From contig JBBRYA010000093.1 of assembly GCA_038238015.1 (NCBI GenBank), positions 1-9,709 on the forward strand: a stretch of DNA of 9,709 nt, written 5' to 3'. The position numbers and the translations under genes were made by a program. Source of the DNA: DASQFQ01 sp038238015. GTDB lineage: Bacteria; Actinomycetota; Thermoleophilia; Solirubrobacterales; Solirubrobacteraceae. Below the pieces are notes generated by a model, which saw nothing but the letters and a program-made list of their open reading frames with translations, was not told where the DNA came from and made no database searches. Each line of letters starts with the position of its first letter. Position 1 is the stretch's first letter. Positions 1 to 6,495 of this stretch are shown here, one piece after another.

Positions 1-846
1 CGCAAGCCGATCTTCGGCTACAAGGCGATCGCGGCCGCCACCGCCGGCATCGCCTTCCTGGGGATGCTGGTGTGGGCGCACCACATGTTCGCGACCCCGA
101 TGTCGACGGTGGTGCTGGCCTTCTTCATGCTCTCGAGCTTCCTGATCGCGGTGCCGACCGGCGTGAAGATCTTCAACTGGCTGGCCACGCTGTGGCGCGG
201 CACGATCGAGTACCGCACGGCGCTGCTGTTCGCCGTCGGGCTGATCGGCGTGTTCTTGATCGGCGGGATCTCGGGGATCTTCCTGGCCGTCTTCCCGATC
301 GACTGGCAGCTCACCGACACCTACTTCGTGGTCGCCCATCTGCACTACGTGCTCTTCGGCGGGTCTGTGTTCGGGATCTTCTCCGGGATCTACTACTGGT
401 TTCCCAAGATGTCGGGCCGGATGCTCTCCGAGCCGCTGGGCAAGGCGTCCTTCTGGACCATCCTCGTCGGCTTCAACCTCACCTTCCTGGTCCAGCACTC
501 GGCCGGCCTGAGCGGGATGCCGCGCCGCATCTACGAGTACTACGACACCTCGTGGACGGCGTACAACCTGATCTCCACGGTCGGCTCGTTCGTGCTCGCG
601 ATCGGCGTCCTGCTGACCGTCATCAACGTCGTGCGCTCGCTGAAGGTCGGCGCGATCGCCGGGCCGGACCCGTGGAAGGCCAACACGCTCGAGTGGTTCA
701 CCTCCTCGCCGCCGCCGGAGAACAACTTCGACGCGGTCCCGCGCGTGCGCTCGGTCGAGCCGATGAAGGACATCCGCAGGCAGATCGAGCAGGAGACGGG
801 GGTGCGCCAGCGCTTCGAGGCCGGCCGCCCGCAGTCGGGGCGCTAG
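1..846 (+). CDS. ctaD: Cytochrome c oxidase subunit I, copy 1 (5' end outside window)
   Basis: This is the last 281 codons of a heme-copper oxidase subunit I, the membrane subunit that reduces O2 at the heme a3/CuB centre and pumps protons. The frame is open from base 1, and the gene runs in from upstream. Visible family marks, numbered from the first codon in the window, are the CuB ligands in AHHMF (H27, H28), the K-channel lysine in PTGVK (K56), the heme ligands in AHLHYV (H113 for heme a3, H115 for heme a) and the arginine pair in GMPRR. The C-terminal NTLEW...SSPPP...FDAVP block is shared with the second copy in this window, where base 1 corresponds to about 8691. The two copies are clearly diverged paralogs. 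The proton-gate region (HPxVY) is not in the window, so the oxidase subtype of this copy cannot be read. It is followed 12 bp later by ctaB. Confidence 0.96.
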   Translation, partial: RKPIFGYKAIAAATAGIAFLGMLVWAHHMFATPMSTVVLAFFMLSSFLIAVPTGVKIFNWLATLWRGTIEYRTALLFAVGLIGVFLIGGISGIFLAVFPIDWQLTDTYFVVAHLHYVLFGGSVFGIFSGIYYWFPKMSGRMLSEPLGKASFWTILVGFNLTFLVQHSAGLSGMPRRIYEYYDTSWTAYNLISTVGSFVLAIGVLLTVINVVRSLKVGAIAGPDPWKANTLEWFTSSPPPENNFDAVPRVRSVEPMKDIRRQIEQETGVRQRFEAGRPQSGR

Positions 847-858
847 GGGGCGCCCGGC

Positions 859-1761
859 ATGGAGGCCTCACAGGTCACCCGTCAGTCCGCGTGGGCCGCC
901 TCCGGCGTGCGCCAGGTGGTCGCCGACTACGTCACGCTGACCAAGCCACGGGTGCAGTCACTGCTGCTGCTGACGACGATCACGACGATGTACGTGGCGG
1001 GCGATCCCTCGCTGGAGCTCGTCGCGCTGACCTGCCTCGGCGGGTCGCTGTCGGCGGGCGGGGCCGGCGCGGTCAACCACTTCTACGACCGCGACATCGA
1101 CGCGCAGATGGCCCGCACCGCGAAGCGGCCGGTGCCCTCCGGACGCGTGTCTCCGCGCGCGGCGCTCACCTTCGGCGTGCTGCTGGGGGCGCTCTCCTTC
1201 GCCGAGCTCTCGCTCGCGGTCAACGTCCTCAGCGCCTCGCTGGCGCTGTGCGGCTTCCTCGGCTACGTGTTCGTCTACACGATGTGGCTGAAGCGCTCGA
1301 CGCCCCAAAACATCGTGATCGGTGGGGCCGCCGGGGCCGTCCCGCCGCTCGTCGGCTGGACCGCGGTCACGGGCTCGCTCGACCCGACCGCCCTGTACCT
1401 GTTCGCGATCGTCTTCTACTGGACGCCTCCGCACTTCTGGGCGCTGTCGCTGCTGATGAAGGACGAGTACGCGCGCGTCGGGGTGCCGATGATGCCGGTC
1501 GTCCACGGCGAGGCCGAGACGCGGCGCCAGATCGTCCTCTACACCTGCCTGCTGGTGGCGCTGACGCTGCTACCGGTGCTCTTCGGCTTCTTCGGCGCGC
1601 TCTACGCGGCGGCGGCGGTGGCGCTGGGCGGCGGCTTCCTGCTGCACTCGGTGCGCCTGCAACGCTCCGCCGACCGGCGCAGCGCCCTGCGCACCTACCT
1701 GTTCTCCCTGCTCTACCTCGCGTTGCTGTTCTGCGCGATGGTGGCCGACGCGCGGCTGTAG
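859..1761 (+). CDS. ctaB: Protoheme IX farnesyltransferase (heme O synthase)
   Basis: This 300-residue integral membrane prenyltransferase of the UbiA superfamily transfers a farnesyl group to heme b to make heme O, the precursor of the heme A used by aa3/caa3 oxidases. Diagnostic motifs are LTKPRV (27-32), the Mg-diphosphate motif N73-x3-D77-x3-D81 in NHFYDRDID, a PVPSGR block (91-96), TPQNIVIGGAAGA (148-160) and the YWTPPHFW loop (187-194). The remainder is mostly hydrophobic helices, and the length is normal for the family. The ATG start has AGGGGG eight bases upstream, overlapping the ctaD stop, so translation is probably coupled. No ctaA (heme A synthase) is visible. This single gene may serve both oxidases in the window, which is inference. 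Confidence 0.97.
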   Translation: MEASQVTRQSAWAASGVRQVVADYVTLTKPRVQSLLLLTTITTMYVAGDPSLELVALTCLGGSLSAGGAGAVNHFYDRDIDAQMARTAKRPVPSGRVSPRAALTFGVLLGALSFAELSLAVNVLSASLALCGFLGYVFVYTMWLKRSTPQNIVIGGAAGAVPPLVGWTAVTGSLDPTALYLFAIVFYWTPPHFWALSLLMKDEYARVGVPMMPVVHGEAETRRQIVLYTCLLVALTLLPVLFGFFGALYAAAAVALGGGFLLHSVRLQRSADRRSALRTYLFSLLYLALLFCAMVADARL

Positions 1762-1770
1762 GATCTCGCC

Positions 1771-1884
1771 ATGGACCGCCGACTCGCGCGCCGCAACCTC
1801 CGCACCGGCTTCGTGGCCGGGGCGATCATGCTCTTCATGTTCGGGATGACGTTCGTCGCGGCGCTCGTCTACACCGCCCCCTGA
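1771..1884 (+). CDS. Small single-helix membrane protein, possible oxidase assembly factor (37 aa)
   Basis: This is a 37-codon gene. It has an arginine-rich N-terminus with four arginines in the first eight residues (MDRRLARRN), then one hydrophobic helix (about 13-34) and a very short tail. AGGA at 1760-1763, overlapping the ctaB stop, lies 7 bases before the ATG. The stop overlaps the next start (TGATG), as in translationally coupled genes. The layout of a basic N-terminus followed by one helix resembles the tiny 'cytochrome oxidase small assembly protein' (CoxF-like) genes found in other bacterial cox operons. That match is by architecture and position only. It could instead be a structural subunit of the oxidase. 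It is below the size cut-off of most gene callers, so it may be missed in standard annotation. Confidence 0.72.
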   Translation: MDRRLARRNLRTGFVAGAIMLFMFGMTFVAALVYTAP

Positions 1885-2123
1885 TGGCCGGGCTGGAGCC
1901 AGACGCCCCGCCGGCGGGCGAGGAGCTGCACCTTCCCGAGCCCAGCCTCGTGCCCATCTTCAACGCCCTCGGCGTGGTGATCGCGCTGCTGGGCCTGACG
2001 ATCTGGTCGGGGCTGCTCGTCGTCGGCGGGCTGCTGTTCCTCTTCACGCTGATCCGCTGGGTCCGTGACAGCGCGCGCGACATCGGCCAGCTGCCGCTGG
2101 AGCACGGCGGCGGCTCCCACTGA
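1884..2123 (+). CDS. Cytochrome c oxidase subunit IV-like small membrane protein (79 aa)
   Basis: This 79-residue protein has an acidic N-terminus, then an LPEPSLVPIF segment that leads into two close hydrophobic helices (about 24-40 and 42-58). It ends in a charged tail (RWVRDSARD) finishing with LPLEHGGGSH. A Pro-rich lead-in of the type P-x-P-S-x-x-P followed by two helices is the layout of actinobacterial and related cytochrome oxidase subunit IV proteins, which are small accessory subunits packed against subunit I. The start overlaps the preceding 37-codon gene by one base (TGATG). It is the last gene of the left cox block. A small membrane protein of other function cannot be excluded, because the sequence carries no catalytic residues. 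Confidence 0.75.
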   Translation: MAGLEPDAPPAGEELHLPEPSLVPIFNALGVVIALLGLTIWSGLLVVGGLLFLFTLIRWVRDSARDIGQLPLEHGGGSH

Positions 2124-2130
2124 CCCGCGA

Positions 2131-2155
2131 GGCGGTTGCGCCTAGCCCAACCGCC
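2131..2155 (+). terminator. 8-bp inverted repeat after the cox block (terminator-like or operator)
   Basis: GGCGGTTG (2131-2138) and CAACCGCC (2148-2155) are perfect reverse complements separated by 9 bases. They start 8 bases after the stop of the subunit IV-like gene. The position suggests termination of the cox transcript, but no T-tract follows, so it is not a classical intrinsic terminator. It also overlaps where a -35/spacer region for rsbU would lie, so it could be a protein-binding site. Confidence 0.5.
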
Positions 2156-2165
2156 GCTGCGCGAA

Positions 2166-2171
2166 TAGGCT
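2166..2171 (+). promoter_or_regulatory. Candidate -10 element for rsbU (TAGGCT)
   Basis: TAGGCT fits the TANNNT actinobacterial -10 pattern. It ends 10 bases before the GTG start of rsbU, so a transcript would begin at or very near the start codon (leaderless). No convincing Shine-Dalgarno sequence and no -35 consensus are seen. The evidence is weak on sequence alone. Confidence 0.35.
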
Positions 2172-2181
2172 CTGCGCCGTC

Positions 2182-3675
2182 GTGAGCGTGGAGAACTCAG
2201 AGGAGCGCGTGGACGCGATCACCGAGAGCGGCGCCAACTCGCTGGCGGTCCGCTACGGAGAAGCGTTCGCCGCACACCTCGCCGAGGGCGGCGAGAGCGG
2301 GCTCGGCGCCGCCTACGACCTCGGGCGCAAGGCCGTGGTCGAGCAACTCGGCGCGATCGATCTGACCGAGGCCCATCACCAGGCGCTCCAGGTGGCGCTC
2401 GCACGGGCCTCGACCGACCGCCACGACAAGGTCATCCGCGCCGCTGCCGAGTTCCTGCGCGAGGCCCTCTCGACCTTCGAGATCGCCGCACGCGGCTACC
2501 ACGAGGTGCAGCAGACCGCGCGCATCGAGCACGAGCACGTCGAGCAGCTGCGCGCGCTCGCTGACGCCTCCGTGGCCATCAACTCGACGCTGAGCGCCGA
2601 GGAGATCCTCCAGCTGACCGCCGACGCCGCCCGCGAGGTGATCGGCGCCCGCCGCGCGTCGGTCGCGATCATGCACACCGAGCCGCGGCGCCCGCCGCTG
2701 AGCGCGACCTCGCCCCCGGGCCTGAGCGACGGGGAGGCCAACCCGGCGCGGCTGAGCGTCACGCTGCGCGCCCACGGGCAGGACCTCGGGGCCCTCGAGG
2801 TGGTCGACGTCCCCGGGCGCGTCTTCTCCCCGCGCGAGGACGCGATCCTCACCCAGCTCGGCCAGCTGAGCTCGGTGGCGATCGCCAACGCCCGCCTCTA
2901 CGGCCGTGAGCGCACGATCGCGCGCACGCTGCAGCGCTCGCTGCGCCCCGGCGAGCTGCCCGAGGTGCCGGGGCTGGCCGCCGCCGTGCGCTTCCACCCC
3001 GCCGGCGAGGGGGTCGAGCTCGGCGGGGACTTCTACGACCTCTACCGGGCGCGCGACGGCGGCTGGGCGGCGCTGATCGGCGACATCCAGGGCAAGGGCC
3101 CCGAGGCCGCGGCGGCCACCGCGCTGGCCCGCCACACGCTGCGCGCCGCGGCGACCTACGAGCACCGTCCCAGCGGCGTGCTGAGCCTGTTGCACAAGGA
3201 GCTCCGCGAGCAACTCGGCGACGGGCGCTTCTGCACCGTCGCCTACGCGTACATGCAGGTCGTGCCCGGGCACGTGCGCCTCGAGCTGGCCTGCGGCGGG
3301 CACCCGCTGCCGATGGTGCTCCACCGAGACGGCACCGTCGAGGAGGTCGGGCGGCTGGGCACGCTGCTGGGCTCCGACGCCGACCCGCTGCTCGCCGACG
3401 TCGTGATCGAGCTCGACAACGGCGACGTGATCGTGTTCTACACCGACGGCGTCACCGAGGTGCGGCGCGACCGCCGCGAGATCTTCGGCTCCGATCAGCT
3501 GGCCGCGCTGCTGGCCACCTGCGGCGGGCTCGCGCCCGACCAGATCGCCGAGCGCGTCGAGCAGGCGGTGCTGGAGGCATCCCAGGGCCGGCTGCGCGAC
3601 GACGTCGCGATCCTCGTTCTCGGCCCGGAGCCCGTGCCGGTCGGCGAGGCTGTCATTCTTCCCGCCGCCGAGTGA
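2182..3675 (+). CDS. rsbU: RsbU-type PP2C serine phosphatase with RsbU N-terminal and GAF domains
   Basis: This 497-residue phosphatase has three parts. Residues about 20-110 resemble the RsbU N-terminal domain that binds the RsbT kinase (YGEAFAAHL, then YDLGRKAVVEQ). Residues about 123-240 form a GAF domain (ADASVAINSTLSAEEIL ... LSSVAIANARLYG). Residues about 248-480 form a SpoIIE/PP2C catalytic domain. Its marks are LQRSLRP (250-256), GGDFYD (281-286), GDIQGKG (300-306), GGHP (372-375), YTDGVTE (420-426) and RDDVAILVL (472-480), which place the metal-binding aspartates at D283, D301, D422 and D473/D474. The B. subtilis counterpart dephosphorylates the anti-anti-sigma factor RsbV when bound by RsbT. 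Here the target is unknown, since no rsbV is in the window. The GAF insertion is absent from B. subtilis RsbU and could add direct ligand or redox sensing. The GTG at 2182 was chosen; a second GTG at 2188 is possible. Confidence 0.93.
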   Translation: MSVENSEERVDAITESGANSLAVRYGEAFAAHLAEGGESGLGAAYDLGRKAVVEQLGAIDLTEAHHQALQVALARASTDRHDKVIRAAAEFLREALSTFEIAARGYHEVQQTARIEHEHVEQLRALADASVAINSTLSAEEILQLTADAAREVIGARRASVAIMHTEPRRPPLSATSPPGLSDGEANPARLSVTLRAHGQDLGALEVVDVPGRVFSPREDAILTQLGQLSSVAIANARLYGRERTIARTLQRSLRPGELPEVPGLAAAVRFHPAGEGVELGGDFYDLYRARDGGWAALIGDIQGKGPEAAAATALARHTLRAAATYEHRPSGVLSLLHKELREQLGDGRFCTVAYAYMQVVPGHVRLELACGGHPLPMVLHRDGTVEEVGRLGTLLGSDADPLLADVVIELDNGDVIVFYTDGVTEVRRDRREIFGSDQLAALLATCGGLAPDQIAERVEQAVLEASQGRLRDDVAILVLGPEPVPVGEAVILPAAE

Positions 3676-3687
3676 CCAAGGAGACCG

Positions 3688-4593
3688 ATGGCTGACAGCA
3701 CACCCGAGCCCGCCCACCCCGCCCACCCCGACGGCCACGGCGACGCCAGCGCGCTACTGCGCGAGCTGGTCGCCCACCTGCGCGCCAACCGGACGCAGCT
3801 GCGCGAGGAGTGGGCCCGGCGGATCGGCGAGGCGGCGCTGCTGACGGCGCTGAGCCAGGAGGAGATCTTCTCCGAGGCCACCTCGGTCTACGACAACTAC
3901 GTCGAGGTGCTGGAGACCGGCTCGGTCGAGGCGCTGCAGGACTACGCGCGCAACCTCTCCGAGCGCATCATCCCGCGCGGGGTCGAGGTCGACGAGGTCG
4001 TGGGCATCGTGCTGCTGCTGCGCGACGTGCTCGCGCGCTCGCTGTTCAAGAAGTACCAGTCGGACTTCGAGCTGCTCAACCGGGTGCTCGACGCCTACGA
4101 GCCGGCCGCCAACCGGATCTCCAACATCGTCGCCGGCAACTTCGTCGGTGAGCGCGAGCGCGTCATCCGCCAGCAGCAGGAGGCGATCCGCGAGCTCTCC
4201 ACGCCGGTGCTCCAGGTCCGCGAGCGGCTGCTGATCCTGCCGATCATCGGCGTCCTCGACGGCCAGCGCGCGCGCCAGCTCACAGAGCAGCTCCTGCGCG
4301 GGATCCGCGACAACCGCGCGAAGGTCGTCGTGATCGACATCACGGGCGTCCCGACCATCGACTCGACGGTGGCCAACCACCTCGTGCAGACGGTCGAGGC
4401 CTCGCGGCTGATGGGCGCCAGCGTGATCATCACCGGCCTGTCCTCCGACATCGCCCAAACGCTCGTCACGCTCGGCGTCGACCTCTCCAAGGTCAACGCC
4501 GTGGGCGACCTGCAGGGCGGCATCGAGGAGGCCGAGCGCCTGCTGGGCTACGAGGTCACCCAGGGCGACTACCTGGCGCCAGAGGGCCGGTAG
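3688..4593 (+). CDS. rsbR: RsbR-type stressosome co-antagonist (RsbRD N-terminal plus STAS)
   Basis: This 301-residue protein has an all-helical N-terminal domain (about 20-160) of the RsbRD_N type, a linker helix, and a C-terminal STAS domain (about 172-285). RsbR proteins form the stressosome shell with RsbS, hold RsbT inactive, and are thought to receive signals through their N-terminal domains. The STAS phosphorylation motif reads DITGVPTIDS (217-226). S226 occupies the place of B. subtilis RsbRA T205. Aligning the DGQRA segment with my recollection of the B. subtilis sequence puts G192 at the position of the second phosphosite, T171. AAGGAG (3678-3683), four bases before the ATG, supports the start. 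The gene begins 12 bp after rsbU and precedes rsbS by 9 bp. Confidence 0.94.
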   Translation: MADSTPEPAHPAHPDGHGDASALLRELVAHLRANRTQLREEWARRIGEAALLTALSQEEIFSEATSVYDNYVEVLETGSVEALQDYARNLSERIIPRGVEVDEVVGIVLLLRDVLARSLFKKYQSDFELLNRVLDAYEPAANRISNIVAGNFVGERERVIRQQQEAIRELSTPVLQVRERLLILPIIGVLDGQRARQLTEQLLRGIRDNRAKVVVIDITGVPTIDSTVANHLVQTVEASRLMGASVIITGLSSDIAQTLVTLGVDLSKVNAVGDLQGGIEEAERLLGYEVTQGDYLAPEGR

Positions 4594-4602
4594 GCACCCG
4601 CC

Positions 4603-4977
4603 TTGGCGGTCCCGATCCTCAAGCAGGGCCCGGTGCTGATCGCCTCGATCCAGACCGCGCTCACCGACACCGACGTCCTGCAGCTGCGCGAGGACGTCAT
4701 GGCGCAGGTCACCCGCCACCGCTCGCGGGGGATCATCGTCGACGTCACCTCGCTGGACGTCATGGACTCCTTCGTCTCGCGCTCGCTGCGCGGCATCGCG
4801 CACATGACCCGGTTGCGAGGGGCCGAAACGGTGATCGTCGGCATCCAGCCCGAGGTCGCCTTCGCGATGGTCCAGCTCGGGATGCAGTTCGAGGACGTGC
4901 AGACCGCGCTCGATCTCGAGGAGGGCCTCGCCCTGCTGAGCACCCAGCTCAAGGAGCCACTCGCCGGTGGCGGATGA
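4603..4977 (+). CDS. rsbS: RsbS-type STAS-domain stressosome scaffold
   Basis: This is a single STAS domain of 124 residues, the core scaffold protein of the stressosome. RsbT phosphorylates it during stress, and RsbX dephosphorylates it. The segment VTSLDVMDSF (48-57) matches the RsbS phosphorylation loop, with S56 at the place of B. subtilis S59. GIQPEVA and TALDLEEGL further along are also strongly RsbS-like. A TTG at 4603 is taken as the start because the next in-frame candidate, a GTG about ten codons later, would remove the first beta strand. AGG at 4592-4594 is the only weak ribosome-binding signal. The 3' end overlaps rsbT by 11 bp. Confidence 0.94.
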   Translation: MAVPILKQGPVLIASIQTALTDTDVLQLREDVMAQVTRHRSRGIIVDVTSLDVMDSFVSRSLRGIAHMTRLRGAETVIVGIQPEVAFAMVQLGMQFEDVQTALDLEEGLALLSTQLKEPLAGGG

Positions 4978-5407
4978 GGAGCGGATCGCGATCGACTCCG
5001 ATGCCGACGTCGTCACCGCACGCCAGCGCGCCCGCGAGCTGGCGGCAGGCCTGGACCTGAGCAGCACCGACCAGACCCTGCTGGCCACCGCGATCTCCGA
5101 GGTGGCCCGCAACATCACCCACTACGCCACCCGCGGCGAGGTGCGCCTGCGCGTCATCCAGGACCGCGACGGCCGGATGGGCGTGGAGGTCGTCGCGCAA
5201 GACAACGGCCCTGGCATCGAGGACCTCGACCTCGCGATGCAGGACGGCTACACCACCGGGGGCGGGCTCGGCCTGGGCCTCCCGGGCGCGCGCCGGCTGG
5301 TCGACGAGTTCGACGTCCAGAGCGCCGCGGGGGAGGGGACGACGGTCAAGCTGATCAAGTGGGCTCGCGCGCCGATTCGCCCCGCCCTGCGAAGCCACCG
5401 TGTCTGA
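4967..5407 (+). CDS. rsbT: RsbT-type serine/threonine switch kinase
   Basis: This 146-residue GHKL-fold kinase phosphorylates RsbS and RsbR and, once released, binds and activates RsbU. The N box ATAISEVARNITHYA (40-54, E45 and N49), G1 box DNGPGI (79-84) and glycine-rich G2 box GGGLGLGLPG (98-107) are intact. VDEFDVQSAAGEGT, leading to IKW, closely follows B. subtilis RsbT. About 13 extra residues (APIRP...HRV) follow the point where the B. subtilis protein ends. Part of this tail (the last eight bases) overlaps the start of the next gene, so it may be a by-product of gene packing. The GTG start at 4967 has AAGGAG (4951-4956) ten bases upstream, inside rsbS. The 11-bp overlap with rsbS suggests coupled translation. 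Confidence 0.95.
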   Translation: MADEERIAIDSDADVVTARQRARELAAGLDLSSTDQTLLATAISEVARNITHYATRGEVRLRVIQDRDGRMGVEVVAQDNGPGIEDLDLAMQDGYTTGGGLGLGLPGARRLVDEFDVQSAAGEGTTVKLIKWARAPIRPALRSHRV

Positions 5408-6014
5408 CCCCGAGGGCTGGCCGGACGCCCTGGAGCGCGGCGAGGCGGGAGCGCCGCTGGAGGGCGAGAGCCGCTCGGGTGACCTCGCGGTCTATGTCCC
5501 CTACGAAGGCGGGGCGCTGGTCGCGGCGATCGACGGGCTCGGGCACGGCGACGCCGCGGCCGACGCGGCCGCGGCCGCCTCGGACGCGCTGCGCGGCCAT
5601 CCGCCCAAGCCCGCGAAGATGCTGCTCGAGCACTGCCACCGCCAGCTGCGCAAGACCCGCGGCGTGGTGGCCACCCTCGCCTGGTTCGACGTCGAATCGG
5701 GCCGGCTCGCGTGGACGGGCGTCGGCAACGTGGAGGGCCGGCTCATGCGCGCCGGGCGCAGCCGCGGGGACTCAGACGACTCCCCCATGCTGTTCGGCGG
5801 CGTACTCGGCTGGGGCCTCCCCGCCGTCCGGCTCGTCGATGCCGAGCTCGGGCCCGGCGACACCGTCGTGCTCGCCACGGACGGCATCGCCGCGGACTTC
5901 GGCAGCTCCATGCTGCCCGGGCTCGGGGCGCAGGCGCTCGCCGACCGCATCTTCGCCTCCCACGCGCGCGGCACCGACGACGCGCTCGTGGTCGCGGTTC
6001 GTTACGTGCCCTAG
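5400..6014 (+). CDS. rsbX: RsbX-type PP2C phosphatase (stressosome reset)
   Basis: This is a compact, 204-residue, stand-alone PP2C/SpoIIE-fold phosphatase, close to the length of B. subtilis RsbX. By homology it removes phosphate from RsbS and RsbR and so ends signalling. Visible motifs are GD (27-28), DGLGHG (45-50), TRGVVATLAWFD (86-97), VGNV (108-111), ATDG (159-162) and DDALVVAV (193-200), so the metal-binding aspartates D28, D45, D161 and D193/D194 are present. It has no sensor domain. The GTG start overlaps the rsbT end by 8 bp, and no Shine-Dalgarno is evident, so it likely depends on translational coupling. It is the last gene of the rsb operon and is followed 10 bp later by an inverted repeat. 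Confidence 0.9.
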   Translation: MSDPEGWPDALERGEAGAPLEGESRSGDLAVYVPYEGGALVAAIDGLGHGDAAADAAAAASDALRGHPPKPAKMLLEHCHRQLRKTRGVVATLAWFDVESGRLAWTGVGNVEGRLMRAGRSRGDSDDSPMLFGGVLGWGLPAVRLVDAELGPGDTVVLATDGIAADFGSSMLPGLGAQALADRIFASHARGTDDALVVAVRYVP

Positions 6015-6023
6015 GGGCTTGAG

Positions 6024-6046
6024 CGCTGACGCGCCAGGTGTCAGCG
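6024..6046 (+). promoter_or_regulatory. 7-bp inverted repeat between rsbX and the AraC-type gene
   Basis: CGCTGAC (6024-6030) and GTCAGCG (6040-6046) are perfect reverse complements. A G-U and a C-G pair can extend the stem inward, leaving a 5-base loop. It begins 10 bases after the rsbX stop. It could end the rsb transcript, although no T-run follows, or act as an operator for the adjacent AraC-type regulator. A small GACC/GGTC repeat lies next to it (6051-6063). Confidence 0.45.
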
Positions 6047-6096
6047 TCGAGACCACGGGGGTCATCCGGCCGCGGCGCCGCAAACGTAACGCCGGT

Positions 6097-6495
6097 GTGC
6101 CCATTCAACGACAAGCAACCATTCGCCACCGGACCAGCCTGTTCGAGGACGCCGTCGCCATCGTGGAGGAGGACTTCTCCACGGACCTGTCCCTCGACGA
6201 CATCGCCCGCCGCGTGGCCTCCTCGCGCCGCCAGCTCCAGCGCGCCTACGCCGAGATCGGCAACACCACGTTCCGCGAGCATCTCACGCGCGTGCGCATG
6301 CGCAACGCGGCGGACATGCTCGCCGCGCGGGCGCTGACCGTCAGGGAGGTGGCGCACCGCGTCGGGTACCGCCAGCCCGCCCAGTTCGCGAAGGCCTTCC
6401 GGCGCTACCAGGGCATGGCGCCCTCCGCGTTTCGCGCCGACGGCCGCCCTTCGAGCAACGGGACCGGCTACTACCCGCAGCACCAGGCCGCCTGA
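6097..6495 (+). CDS. Stand-alone AraC-family DNA-binding protein
   Basis: This is a short regulator of about 132 residues consisting almost only of an AraC/XylS double helix-turn-helix. The first HTH covers about 31-53 (LSLDDIARRVASSRRQLQR) and the second about 80-113 (LTVREVAHRVGY, then FAKAFRRYQGMAPSAFR). The FxxxFRRYxGxxPxxFR ending is typical of the family. There is no N-terminal ligand-binding domain, so it cannot sense an effector in the usual AraC way. The start is uncertain. GTG at 6097 is preferred because it lies beyond the inverted repeat after rsbX; a TTG at 6019 would add 26 residues, but the purine run upstream is too close to serve it. It sits between the rsb operon and ctaC, so it might regulate either. 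Its target is unknown. Confidence 0.85.
   Translation: MPIQRQATIRHRTSLFEDAVAIVEEDFSTDLSLDDIARRVASSRRQLQRAYAEIGNTTFREHLTRVRMRNAADMLAARALTVREVAHRVGYRQPAQFAKAFRRYQGMAPSAFRADGRPSSNGTGYYPQHQAA

Noticed and set aside
72..2123. A 683-codon open frame on the + strand across ctaD and ctaB
   Set aside because: Composition is Arg/Ala/Pro/Gly-rich without domain pattern, and it runs out of frame through two clear genes. Only its last 79 codons (from 1884) are a real gene.
2197..3738. A 513-codon antisense open frame opposite rsbU
   Set aside because: It is a GC-rich shadow with low-complexity Val/Gly/Ala/Arg composition. The + strand carries every PP2C motif.
3754..5118. A 454-codon antisense open frame opposite rsbR/rsbS
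   Set aside because: It is an Asp/Leu/Arg-rich shadow with no recognisable motif, spanning two well-supported genes.
5359..6096. Upstream extension of the AraC-type frame to a 378-residue protein
   Set aside because: The extra part is a Pro/Ser/Arg-rich shadow lying over rsbT's end and all of rsbX, which has intact phosphatase motifs.
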